A DNA stretch of 8,335 nt from Gammaproteobacteria bacterium. Lineage in GTDB: Bacteria; Pseudomonadota; Gammaproteobacteria; UBA6429. The stretch lies in assembly GCA_030635835.1 (NCBI GenBank), contig DAOVYB010000057.1, positions 1-8,335 of the forward strand, given 5' to 3'. The position numbers were made by a program, and so were the translations under genes. Under the pieces are notes generated by a model. It saw only the letters and a program-made list of their open reading frames with translations, was not told where the DNA came from and searched no databases. This document shows, piece by piece, positions 1-6,528 of this stretch. Each line of letters begins with the position of its first letter. The stretch's first letter is position 1.

Positions 1-785
1 TGATCCTGACATTCCACCACAATACCGGAAGGTAGGTGGGTTAAACGAATCGCAGAGTCGGTTTTATTAACATGCTGACCACCGGCACCAGAGGCACGGA
101 AGGTATCCACTTTTAAATCGCCGGTATTAATTTCGATGGTATCAATCTCATCAGCTTCAGCCATAACTGCAACAGTACAGGCAGAAGTATGAACACGCCC
201 CTGTGATTCTGTTTCCGGAACACGTTGCACACGATGACCACCGGATTCAAACTTCAAACGTGAGTAAGCGCCTTGCCCCACAATACGAACAACCACTTCT
301 TTATAGCCACCATGATCACCCAGGCTTTCGTTAATGAGCTCAACCGTCCAGCGTTTAGTTTCTGCATAGCGGGTGTACATTTTATATAAGTCACCGGCAA
401 AAATAGCGGCTTCATCACCACCTGTACCGGCACGAATTTCCAAAAAGATATTCTTATCATCATTTGGATCAGTCGGTAACATCAGAATTTGTAATTCAGA
501 TTCTAATGATTCAAGTTGTTCCTGTGCTTCTTTTAATTCTTCTTTGGCCATTTCCCGCATGTCTTTGTCATCATCTTCAAGCATGCGTTTGGCTTCACTA
601 ATATCATCAACAGTGGTTTTGTAATTTGTAAAACAAGAGACAACCGGGGTGAGTTGCGCATGTTCCTGTGACAAAGCGCGGAATTTATTCTGGTCAGCAA
701 TGACATCCGGACTGGAAAGCAAGTGATTAATTTCTTCCAGACGTTCGCTTAAGTTTTCTAACTTATTATTAATCGATTCTTTCAT
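1..785 (-). CDS. prfA: Peptide chain release factor 1 (RF1), N-terminal 261 codons, 3' end outside window
   Basis: RF1 recognises UAA and UAG stop codons in the ribosomal A site and triggers peptide release. The frame is open from an ATG at 785-783 to the window edge with no stop or frameshift. The N-terminus is a charged helical domain (about residues 1-105). Next comes the region from [15 protein letters not shown] (115-129) through [14 protein letters not shown] (184-197). This contains the stop-codon-reading P-x-T tripeptide as Pro-Glu-Thr (190-192), which marks RF1 rather than RF2 (Ser-Pro-Phe). The catalytic GGQ loop reads [15 protein letters not shown] (233-247), and its Gln is the residue methylated by PrmC in the family. 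About 100 C-terminal residues are missing at the edge. The gene starts 9 bases after the hemA stop with no convincing Shine-Dalgarno sequence, so translation is probably coupled to hemA, its usual partner. prmC would be expected beyond the edge. Confidence 0.97.
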   Translation of the reverse strand, partial: MKESINNKLENLSERLEEINHLLSSPDVIADQNKFRALSQEHAQLTPVVSCFTNYKTTVDDISEAKRMLEDDDKDMREMAKEELKEAQEQLESLESELQILMLPTDPNDDKNIFLEIRAGTGGDEAAIFAGDLYKMYTRYAETKRWTVELINESLGDHGGYKEVVVRIVGQGAYSRLKFESGGHRVQRVPETESQGRVHTSACTVAVMAEADEIDTIEINTGDLKVDTFRASGAGGQHVNKTDSAIRLTHLPSGIVVECQD

Positions 786-794
786 ACAGGGATA

Positions 795-2069
795 TTATTC
801 TTCAGGTTCAAGGTTAAACAGCTCGCGCGCATGATCAAGCAGATCTTTACGACCAGAGTGGGCGGCTTGATTAAGTTGAGCAGTGGGTTCATGAATAAGT
901 TTATTGGTGAGCGTGCGAGCAAGATCATTCATCACTTGCTCCGGGTCTTTACCTGCCGTTAATTGTTTTTTTGCTATAGCAAGTTGTTCATCACGTTTTT
1001 GCTCTGCCTGTTCACGGAAGGCGCGAATGGTGTCGACACCTTTTAGTGAACGTAGCCAGCCCATGAAGTGATCAACCTGATTCTCAATAATTTCTTCAGC
1101 TTGTTTTGCCGCTTCTTCACGTGACTGACGACCTTCTTCAATGACTTCATGTAAGTCATCGACAGTATAAAGGTATACATCATCGAGGCTACCTACTTCA
1201 GGTTCGATGTCACGGGGTACCGCAATATCGACCATAAACATGGGGCGATGTTTACGTAACTTTAAAGCACTTTCGACCGCACCTTTACCCAGAATGGGAA
1301 GTTGGCTGGCGGTAGAGGCGATAATAATATCGGCTTCAACTAACCGATCCGGCATATCCGATAAGGCAATGGCTTCAGCATCAAAATTATTTGCTAAGGT
1401 CTGTGCGCGTTCTACTGTTCGGTTTGCCACAATCATCTTTTTTACACCCTGATCGGCAAGGTGTCGTGCGACTAACTCGGTTGTTTCACCTGCACCAATC
1501 AACAAAGCAGTGTGATCAGCCAGGTTAGCAAAAATACGTTTGGATAAGCTTACCGCAGCAAAGGCGACAGAAACCGGGCTGGCACCAATCGCGGTATCGG
1601 TGCGAACTTGTTTGGCGACAGAGAAAGTATGCTGGAATAAACGATTTAGTTGGCGACCGATTGTTCCGGCATCGTTGGCAGTACTGTAGGCATCTTTAAT
1701 TTGGCCAAGAATTTGAGGTTCACCCAGAACCAGGGAGTCTAAACCACTGGCAACACGCAAAATATGCTGAACAGCATCATTGTTGCTGTGTTGATAAATA
1801 TAAGGCTCAATATCTTCTTTGTTTAAATGGTGATACTGACAAAACCAGTTTAATAGTGAAGATGTGTCAGATTCATGTGCCTCGTTTTCAGGCGCATTAA
1901 AATAAAGTTCAGTGCGATTACAGGTTGAAACAATGGCGGCTTCACTTACCTCACCTTCATTGACACATTCGTGCAGGGCTTGCTCTATTTTTTCAGGCGC
2001 AAACGCGACTTTCTCGCGAATATCCACGGGAGCTGTTTTATGGTTAATACCGAAGGCTATTAAGGTCAC
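795..2069 (-). CDS. hemA: Glutamyl-tRNA reductase
   Basis: HemA reduces glutamyl-tRNA(Glu) with NADPH to glutamate-1-semialdehyde, the first committed step of C5 tetrapyrrole (heme) synthesis in the cytoplasm. The protein has 424 residues, the usual family length. It opens with the family N-terminus FGINHKTAP (6-14). The nucleophilic cysteine is Cys50 in STCNRTE (48-54). The conserved block RVASGLDSLVLGEPQILGQ spans 105-123. The NADPH-binding glycine-rich GAGET lies at 192-196 and is followed by IVANRT and VDIAVPRD. The C-terminal dimerisation helices follow. The start codon is GTG at 2069-2067. An in-frame stop lies three codons upstream, so no longer start is possible, and the match to the known N-terminus supports this choice. 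The Shine-Dalgarno sequence is weak, which suggests modest translation. prfA follows 9 bases after the stop, so the two probably share a transcript from the divergent promoter region. Confidence 0.98.
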   Translation of the reverse strand: MTLIAFGINHKTAPVDIREKVAFAPEKIEQALHECVNEGEVSEAAIVSTCNRTELYFNAPENEAHESDTSSLLNWFCQYHHLNKEDIEPYIYQHSNNDAVQHILRVASGLDSLVLGEPQILGQIKDAYSTANDAGTIGRQLNRLFQHTFSVAKQVRTDTAIGASPVSVAFAAVSLSKRIFANLADHTALLIGAGETTELVARHLADQGVKKMIVANRTVERAQTLANNFDAEAIALSDMPDRLVEADIIIASTASQLPILGKGAVESALKLRKHRPMFMVDIAVPRDIEPEVGSLDDVYLYTVDDLHEVIEEGRQSREEAAKQAEEIIENQVDHFMGWLRSLKGVDTIRAFREQAEQKRDEQLAIAKKQLTAGKDPEQVMNDLARTLTNKLIHEPTAQLNQAAHSGRKDLLDHARELFNLEPEE

Positions 2070-2122
2070 TGTCGATCAAATCACATCAAAGTTGGTAAAA
2101 AACTTGCAGAATCCCATGTTAA

Positions 2123-2136
2123 ACCATATATATGGT
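2123..2136. promoter_or_regulatory. 14-bp perfect palindrome ACCATATATATGGT in the hemA leader
   Basis: The 14 bases ACCATATATATGGT are exactly self-complementary and lie 54 bases upstream of the hemA start codon, downstream of the proposed hemA -10. A second, looser inverted repeat, GAATCT (2153-2158) and AGATTC (2171-2176), lies nearer the promoter. Either could bind a dimeric regulator. The central (AT)n core also makes chance or simple DNA melting possible. No regulator family is recognised. Confidence 0.35.
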
Positions 2137-2193
2137 CAATAGAGCGTTATTTGAATCTATACTTTAGAACAGATTCGCTGCATTAAGCGGCGT

Positions 2194-2222
2194 ATTATAA
2201 AGGTAAATCAGCAAAAAGTCGG
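2194..2222 (-). promoter_or_regulatory. Putative sigma70-type promoter for hemA-prfA
   Basis: On the minus strand a perfect TATAAT lies at 2199-2194. Seventeen bases upstream is CCGACT (2222-2217), a poor -35 (3 of 6) that keeps the central GAC. A start near 2187 would give a 5' leader of roughly 115 bases before the hemA GTG. The same bases read TATTAT on the plus strand, so this spot could also serve as a -10 toward the TPR gene, although no good plus-strand -35 is visible. This is inference from consensus matching only. Confidence 0.4.
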
Positions 2223-2239
2223 TTATAGTTGAGAACAAG

Positions 2240-4051
2240 ATGATAAAGAAAACACAAAATTTTACTGCCTGGCTTGTTTTAGCGGGCTTTTTTTCACTGC
2301 AAATGGGTTGTTCGACAATACAACCAGCTGATTCAGGTGAAAATAGCGCTAAAAAAGAAGCAAGTAAGCCTACTGAAAGTCAGCTAACCGACTCGACTCA
2401 GCAAGAAAAGCCGGATTTAGCGCAATCCATACAGGGTAAGGCTAAAACAAAGCCAAAACCACAAACTGAACTCTCGGCTGAAGTTTTTTACTACCTATTT
2501 TCTGCTGAAATTGCCGCCCAACGGGGAAAAATAGGTCTTTCTGCTGCGCTTTATACCAAAGCTGCTGAAATTACCCGTGATGCGCGTGTTGCTCAGCAAG
2601 CTGCACGCATTGCCTATTATGCGCGCGATGATAAACGTGCCATTGCCGCGGCAACATTATGGAATGAATTAGAACCTAAAAATCTCGAAGCACGTCAGGT
2701 GCTGGCAGCATTACTTGTACGAGTTGGCAAAACCGATGCCGCGGCGAGACATTTTGAATATGTACTCAATAATGGCAAGCACAGTGAACGTCAGGGCTTT
2801 ATGCTGATAACGTCATTGTTAAGCAAAGAAAAAGATAAACAAGCTGCGCTTGCAGTAATGAAAACGCTTATTGCCAAACGTCAGAACAATCCAAATGCAC
2901 TTTATGCTTATAGCCAGCTGGCATTTTTGTTTGGCAACCTGGATGATGCGGTAAGAGTGGTTAAAAAGGTCATTAATTTACAACCGGACTGGACTGAAGC
3001 ACATATTTTACAATCGAATATTTTTGTTCGTCAGGGATATAAAGCGCACTCGATTGAAGTATTAAGACAAACGGTTGAAGACAAACCAGATAACACCAAG
3101 TTAAGAATGTTTTATGCACGGAATCTTGTTGATGCAAAACAGTTTGCCGAGGCGGCAAATCAGTTTTCGCTATTAATGGATGATGAGGTACTTCAACACG
3201 AAGCTCGTTATGCATTAGGTTTATTGACATTACAAATGAATAAACCAAAACAAGCGGGCGAACATTTCTTACAATTGATTGAAGACAAAAAACGTATTAT
3301 TGAGTCACAGTATTATTTAGCCCAATCTTACGAGTTACAAAATAAACTTGAAAAAGCAATTAATGCGTATAAAAAAGTTCGTGATAAGCAGTATGGTTTT
3401 GAGGCTGAATTACGTATTGCACTTATTTTAGCGAAGCGGGGTGATATAAAAAGCGCCCGACTACGTTTACAAAATATTAGCCCGGACTCATTAGAAAAAG
3501 AATTACGTGTTTATCTTACCGAAGGTGAAATATTAAATACGGCTAAACAATATGAAGATGCTTTTAATTTATATACTGAAGCATTACAACAACTCACTGA
3601 TAACAATCGTTTACTTTATGCTCGGGCATTAACCGCAGAAAAACTTGGCAGAATCAGTTTTGCAGTAAATGATCTGGAAAGCATTGTTAAGCGTGAACCT
3701 GAAAATGCACAGGCATTAAACGCCTTAGGTTATATCTTAATAGATAAAACCAGGCAGGTAGAAAAAGGCCTTGTTTATATCAAAAAAGCCTTAAAGCTTG
3801 AGCCTGATGATCCCGCTATTCACGACAGTATGGGTTGGGCGTATTATCGTTTAGGTCAATATGATGAGGCATTAAAGTATCTCAGACGTGCTTTTGAAAA
3901 ACTAAAGGATGCAGAAGTTGCCGCACACCTTGGTGAGGTTTTATGGGTGGCCGGTGAGCATGAAGCTGCGAAAGAAGTATGGAATGCCGCATTACAACAA
4001 GCGCCTAACGATGATTTATTATTAAATGTGATGCAAAAATTTTCTAAATGA
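2240..4051 (+). CDS. lbcA: TPR-repeat outer-membrane lipoprotein, LbcA-like (by synteny)
   Basis: The 603-residue protein starts with a lipoprotein signal: Lys3-Lys4, a hydrophobic stretch about 10-20, then LQMGC with the candidate lipidated Cys24. The lipobox is not ideal (Gln at -3). A low-complexity Lys/Ser/Gln linker (about 30-75) leads into many helix-turn-helix repeats with the TPR pattern (small residue, Gly/Ala, Tyr/Phe, Pro) through to the C-terminus. The clearest repeats are C-terminal: ALNALGYILID (492-502), DPAIHDSMGWAYYRLGQY and AAHLGEVLWVAGEHEAA. In Pseudomonas the lipoprotein gene in this position is lbcA (PA4667), whose product activates the periplasmic protease CtpA to degrade peptidoglycan hydrolases. 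That role is carried over here by position, length and architecture and is not shown by the sequence. The stop codon overlaps the lolB start (ATGA), so the two are translationally coupled. The start has only a weak GAG-type ribosome site. Confidence 0.75.
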   Translation: MIKKTQNFTAWLVLAGFFSLQMGCSTIQPADSGENSAKKEASKPTESQLTDSTQQEKPDLAQSIQGKAKTKPKPQTELSAEVFYYLFSAEIAAQRGKIGLSAALYTKAAEITRDARVAQQAARIAYYARDDKRAIAAATLWNELEPKNLEARQVLAALLVRVGKTDAAARHFEYVLNNGKHSERQGFMLITSLLSKEKDKQAALAVMKTLIAKRQNNPNALYAYSQLAFLFGNLDDAVRVVKKVINLQPDWTEAHILQSNIFVRQGYKAHSIEVLRQTVEDKPDNTKLRMFYARNLVDAKQFAEAANQFSLLMDDEVLQHEARYALGLLTLQMNKPKQAGEHFLQLIEDKKRIIESQYYLAQSYELQNKLEKAINAYKKVRDKQYGFEAELRIALILAKRGDIKSARLRLQNISPDSLEKELRVYLTEGEILNTAKQYEDAFNLYTEALQQLTDNNRLLYARALTAEKLGRISFAVNDLESIVKREPENAQALNALGYILIDKTRQVEKGLVYIKKALKLEPDDPAIHDSMGWAYYRLGQYDEALKYLRRAFEKLKDAEVAAHLGEVLWVAGEHEAAKEVWNAALQQAPNDDLLLNVMQKFSK

Positions 4052-4680
4052 GAGCCCTGATTTTCCTGCTGGCTGCTATAAATTTAGCAGCCTGCACCAC
4101 TCCTTCACCGCACAAATATGTGGCTGATCCAGATAAAGAATGGCAACAACGACAAATTGTGCTGTCTGAAATAAATGACTGGAACCTGACCGGGCGAGCT
4201 GCCATTATTAATGGTCATGAGTCCTGGCATTTAAGTATGAAATGGCAGCGTCATGATGATCAATATATTCTCGATTTATCCGGTCCTTTTGGTGCTGGCC
4301 ATGCTCAACTCACAGGTACCAAAGATGGCGTTATTTTAGTCGATGCAGATAAAAATTATTTTTATGCAGATAGCCCGGATCGTTTATTAGCAGAAGTAAC
4401 CGGCTTGCGTATGCCGGTAAAAAGTTTGCTGTACTGGATGCGAGGCTTACCTGACAGGAATATTAAAGAAGAAAAACAAAAGATTGATGAGTTTGGACGT
4501 TTGCAACATATTCAACAAGGTGGCTGGCGAGTGCGCTTTAAAACCTATATTGATGTAGACAAACATGAGTTACCTCAAAAAATATTTATTGATGGTTATG
4601 ATTTGAAAGTTAAAATCTTTGTTGATGAGTGGGATATTAAAAGAAAAACATTTGAATCAATAAAAGAAACTCAAGATTAA
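4048..4680 (+). CDS. lolB: Outer-membrane lipoprotein insertion factor LolB
   Basis: LolB accepts lipoproteins from the periplasmic carrier LolA and inserts them into the inner leaflet of the outer membrane, the last step of the Lol pathway. The 210-residue precursor has a short signal peptide ending in the clean lipobox LAAC, with lipidated Cys16. Family features follow: WNLTGRAAI (45-53), a beta-rich WHLSMKWQ segment, and YILDLSGPFGAG (73-84). The last of these aligns with the E. coli NPLGSTE loop that carries the membrane-inserting Leu68; here the residue is Phe81. The conserved LLAEVTG and SLLYWMRGLP blocks, and a C-terminal beta region (YDLKVKIFVDEW), complete the fold. Length matches the family. 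The ATG overlaps the upstream TPR stop by four bases, and the next gene starts 6 bases after the TAA, so the gene sits inside a tight operon. Confidence 0.94.
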   Translation: MRALIFLLAAINLAACTTPSPHKYVADPDKEWQQRQIVLSEINDWNLTGRAAIINGHESWHLSMKWQRHDDQYILDLSGPFGAGHAQLTGTKDGVILVDADKNYFYADSPDRLLAEVTGLRMPVKSLLYWMRGLPDRNIKEEKQKIDEFGRLQHIQQGGWRVRFKTYIDVDKHELPQKIFIDGYDLKVKIFVDEWDIKRKTFESIKETQD

Positions 4681-4686
4681 ATAAGT

Positions 4687-5277
4687 ATGTCTTCAGCATC
4701 ATCAACGCCATCAATTAAGCGTCGTCAGATTTTATCGGGGTTAATGAAGCTCTTGATTTTTATTGGTCTGATTTTTATCGCTATACCTTTTATTTCCAGC
4801 TTCTCATCAAATTCGATTGAGGAAAAACAAGCAGCTTCATCTCACTGGATCCTTACATTGCCTGTTTCAGATTTAGTGCAGGGTAAGGTGAAAAAACTGC
4901 ACTGGTCAGGTGGTGATGTTTGGGTTTATTCACGTTCTGAAAAGGATGTTAAATCATTAAAAGAAACCGATAACGCTTTACGTGATGCCGGTTCAGAAAA
5001 GAGTGACCAACCGGATCAAATGAAGAATCCAATGCGCTCAGCAAATAAATCATATTTTGTTTTTATTCCACAGGAGAATAAACGCGGCTGCCAGGTGAGT
5101 CTCATTGCTGAGCAAGAAAAGGTACGATTTACTGAACCCTGCTATGCTGCTAAGTATGATGCAGCAGGACGAATTTTTGAAAATAGCGGCCATAAAGAAC
5201 AACAAAATCTTGCTGTGCCAGAACATGTTATTGAGGATGGGATATTAAAAATTGGCATCTGGATGCCAAAAATATAA
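4687..5277 (+). CDS. Membrane-anchored Rieske-like protein lacking the 2Fe-2S ligands (diverged PetA-like)
   Basis: The 196-residue protein has a twin-arginine-like start (KRRQIL, 11-16), one transmembrane segment (about 19-36), then a periplasmic domain. Its layout follows the bc1-complex Rieske subunit. VSDLVQGK and LHWSGGDVWVYSRS (71-84) match the PetA strands that read like EWRGxPVxxVRRT. LKETDNALRDAGSEKSDQP (91-109) matches the helix and linker ending in a Ser/Gln-Pro, and MRS (116-118) matches the conserved Arg-Ser. EPCYAAKYDAAGR (150-162) and NLAVPEHVIEDGILKIG (174-190) match the second Rieske box and the strands after it. Aligned to the two boxes (C-T-H-L-G-C and C-P-C-H-G-S), all four ligands are replaced: Glu130, Lys132, Glu150 and Tyr153. 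Both disulfide cysteines remain (Cys135, Cys152). No 2Fe-2S cluster is therefore expected. The function is unknown. The gene starts 6 bases after lolB without a clear ribosome site, so it is probably coupled to lolB. The family call is my reading of motif order, not a search result. Confidence 0.7.
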   Translation: MSSASSTPSIKRRQILSGLMKLLIFIGLIFIAIPFISSFSSNSIEEKQAASSHWILTLPVSDLVQGKVKKLHWSGGDVWVYSRSEKDVKSLKETDNALRDAGSEKSDQPDQMKNPMRSANKSYFVFIPQENKRGCQVSLIAEQEKVRFTEPCYAAKYDAAGRIFENSGHKEQQNLAVPEHVIEDGILKIGIWMPKI

Positions 5278-5286
5278 AAAAGATTG

Positions 5287-5362
5287 AACCACGGGGGACA
5301 CGGGGTAACACTGGGAAAAGCAAAAAGTCTCTTTCCCCGTGCCCCCAGTGTTCCCCGTGGTT
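5287..5362. repeat. G-rich imperfect inverted repeat between the Rieske-like gene and ispE
   Basis: Two arms built from degenerate units like AACACGGGG face each other. AACCACGGGG (5287-5296) pairs perfectly with CCCCGTGGTT (5353-5362). AACACTGGG (5307-5315) pairs with CCCAGTGTT (5344-5352). CACGGGG (5299-5305) can pair with CCCCGTG (5335-5341) in an alternative register. The A-rich centre forms the loop. No T-run follows, so it is not a standard terminator. Its G-rich units differ in composition from the flanking AT-rich genes, which suggests an inserted, probably dispersed, small repeat. It could still reduce read-through from lolB into ispE. Confidence 0.75.
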
Positions 5363-5383
5363 AGTTTTATTTTGGTTAAATAT

Positions 5384-6226
5384 ATGAAAAACCACATTAC
5401 AGTTTCTGCACCGGCAAAATTAAACTTATTTTTGCATATCACCGGCCAACGTGAGGATGGGTATCATCTGCTACAAACAATTTTTCAGTTTCTGGATTAT
5501 GCCGATACGATTTCCTTAACGGTTCGTGAAGATGGTGAAATTAACCGTGTTTCTGAATTAGAAGGCGTTCCGGCAGAAGCAGATTTAGTGGTGAAAGCGG
5601 CTAAATTGTTGCAACACTATACAGATTCTCAATTGGGTGCCGATATTGCTGTAGATAAGATACTTCCTATGGGGGGAGGTCTTGGTGGTGGTAGCTCAAA
5701 TGCAGCTTCTGTATTGGTCGGATTAAACCATTTATGGGAATGTGGGCTGAGTCAGCAGCAATTAATGGATCTGGGCGTGCAATTAGGTGCCGATGTTCCG
5801 GTCTTTATTTTTGCCCAATCTGCATGGGCAGAAGGGGTTGGTGAGCGGTTAGAAGGGGTATATCTGCCTGAAAAGTGGTTTTTAGTGCTAAAACCTAAAA
5901 TAAATGTTTCAACAGCCAAGGTTTTTGCCAATTCGCAATTGCGGCGAGATTGTTCAACCATTACAATACGCGACTTTCTGGAAGGGCAAACAGAGAATGT
6001 TTGCGAAAAGCCAGTCAGGGAAATGTATCCTGAAGTGGATGAGGCGCTGACTGAATTAGCGCGTTTTGGTGAATCCAGACTAACAGGAACAGGTGCTTGC
6101 GTATTTGCGGCATTTGATAATAAACAGCAGGCTGTACTGGCATTTGCTGAGTTATCAGAAAAATGGGATGGTTTTGTGGCCAAAGGCATGAACCAGACAC
6201 CATTAAAAGAATTTTTTCCGATGTAA
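5384..6226 (+). CDS. ispE: 4-diphosphocytidyl-2-C-methyl-D-erythritol kinase
   Basis: IspE phosphorylates the 2-hydroxyl of CDP-methylerythritol with ATP in the MEP (non-mevalonate) isoprenoid pathway, in the cytoplasm. From the ATG at 5384 the protein has 280 residues, typical of the family. The N-terminal motif PAKLNLFLHITGQREDGYH (10-28) includes Lys12, equivalent to E. coli Lys10. The GHMP-kinase ATP loop is PMGGGLGGGSSNAA (95-108). LGADVPVF (134-141) contains the catalytic Asp137, equivalent to E. coli Asp141. The C-terminal GHMP motif is RLTGTGACVFAAF. The frame extends upstream to a GTG at 5339, but that codon lies inside the inverted repeat and family proteins begin near MxxxxVxAPAKLNL, so the ATG at 5384 is preferred. 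No clear Shine-Dalgarno sequence is visible. tRNA-Gln begins 37 bases after the stop. Confidence 0.97.
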   Translation: MKNHITVSAPAKLNLFLHITGQREDGYHLLQTIFQFLDYADTISLTVREDGEINRVSELEGVPAEADLVVKAAKLLQHYTDSQLGADIAVDKILPMGGGLGGGSSNAASVLVGLNHLWECGLSQQQLMDLGVQLGADVPVFIFAQSAWAEGVGERLEGVYLPEKWFLVLKPKINVSTAKVFANSQLRRDCSTITIRDFLEGQTENVCEKPVREMYPEVDEALTELARFGESRLTGTGACVFAAFDNKQQAVLAFAELSEKWDGFVAKGMNQTPLKEFFPM

Positions 6227-6263
6227 GCGGCATCAGCAGAGCACGTCGGATACAACAATCAAT

Positions 6264-6338
6264 TGGGGTATCGCCAAGCGGTAAGGCACTGGATTTTGAT
6301 TCCAGCATTCCCAGGTTCGAATCCTGGTACCCCAGCCA
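6264..6338 (+). tRNA. tRNA-Gln (anticodon UUG)
   Basis: A complete cloverleaf can be drawn by hand. Acceptor strands are TGGGGTA (6264-6270) and TACCCCA (6328-6334). The D-arm GCCAAGCGGTAAGGC spans 6273-6287. The anticodon stem CTGGA/TCCAG (6289-6293, 6301-6305) encloses loop TTTTGAT with anticodon TTG at 6296-6298. The T stem CCAGG/CCTGG (6311-6315, 6323-6327) encloses TTCGAAT. The discriminator base is G6335 and the 3' CCA is encoded (6336-6338). The gene lies 37 bases after ispE. tRNA-Gln occupies the same place between ispE and prs in Pseudomonas. No poly-T terminator follows, so the precursor probably continues into the structured spacer. Confidence 0.98.
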
Positions 6339-6362
6339 TATAAAAAAGGATATGTATCTATT
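6320..6362 (+). repeat. Direct repeat copy 1: tRNA-Gln 3' tail plus flank
   Basis: These 43 bases begin in the T loop, include the 3' half of the T stem, the acceptor 3' strand and CCA, and continue about 24 bases beyond the tRNA. They recur exactly 200 bases downstream with only four substitutions. Because the repeat includes both tRNA and flanking sequence, it marks a duplicated unit rather than chance similarity. Confidence 0.9.
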
Positions 6363-6399
6363 ACCGGTATATATCTTTGAAAGAAGTAAACTTGGATAA

Positions 6400-6528
6400 A
6401 CCAGGATGAGAACCGAAAAGGTTCGACAAAATCACAAGTGTGATTTTGAACAGCAAGCACCATTGCAAATGGGGATTGCTGGCCCCTTCGAAGATGGGGT
6501 GGAGCGCGCAGCGCGACATAATCCTGGT
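6400..6528 (+). ncRNA. Highly folded spacer element bounded by T-arm sequence (candidate structured RNA or small mobile repeat)
   Basis: The ends are complementary: ACCAGGAT (6400-6407) and ATCCTGGT (6521-6528). Five hairpins lie inside in a row. GAACC/GGTTC (6410-6424). CAAAATCAC/GTGATTTTG, 9 perfect pairs around AAGT (6427-6448). CAGCAA/TTGCTG (6451-6481) with nested CCATT/AATGG (6460-6472). CCCC/GGGG (6483-6499). CGCG/CGCG around CAG (6505-6515). Nearly every base is in a stem or short loop. GGTTCGA (6420-6426) copies a tRNA T-loop and the closing strand is the tRNA T-stem half. A 45-codon frame (6406-6543) has no ribosome site. Whether it is an RNA product or an inserted palindromic element cannot be settled from sequence alone. 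Confidence 0.55.

Noticed and set aside
2973..3248. 91-codon minus-strand frame opposite the TPR gene
   Set aside because: Antisense shadow of the TPR coding sequence with no independent evidence.
5252..5269. TTGGCAT-CTGG-ATGCCAA hairpin followed on the minus strand by TTTTT, resembling a minus-strand terminator
   Set aside because: It lies in the last codons of the Rieske-like gene (Ile-Trp-Met-Pro) and no minus-strand gene reads toward it, so it is most likely fortuitous.
5245..5442. 65-codon minus-strand frame across the inverted repeat
   Set aside because: Its middle is only a translation of the G-rich repeat and its end is antisense to the Rieske-like gene.
5752..6258. 168-codon minus-strand frame opposite ispE
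   Set aside because: Antisense to a clear GHMP kinase gene, Ser/Thr/Asn/Cys-rich shadow composition, no ribosome site.
6163..6399. 78-codon plus-strand frame
   Set aside because: It overlaps the ispE end in another frame and runs straight through the tRNA-Gln gene.
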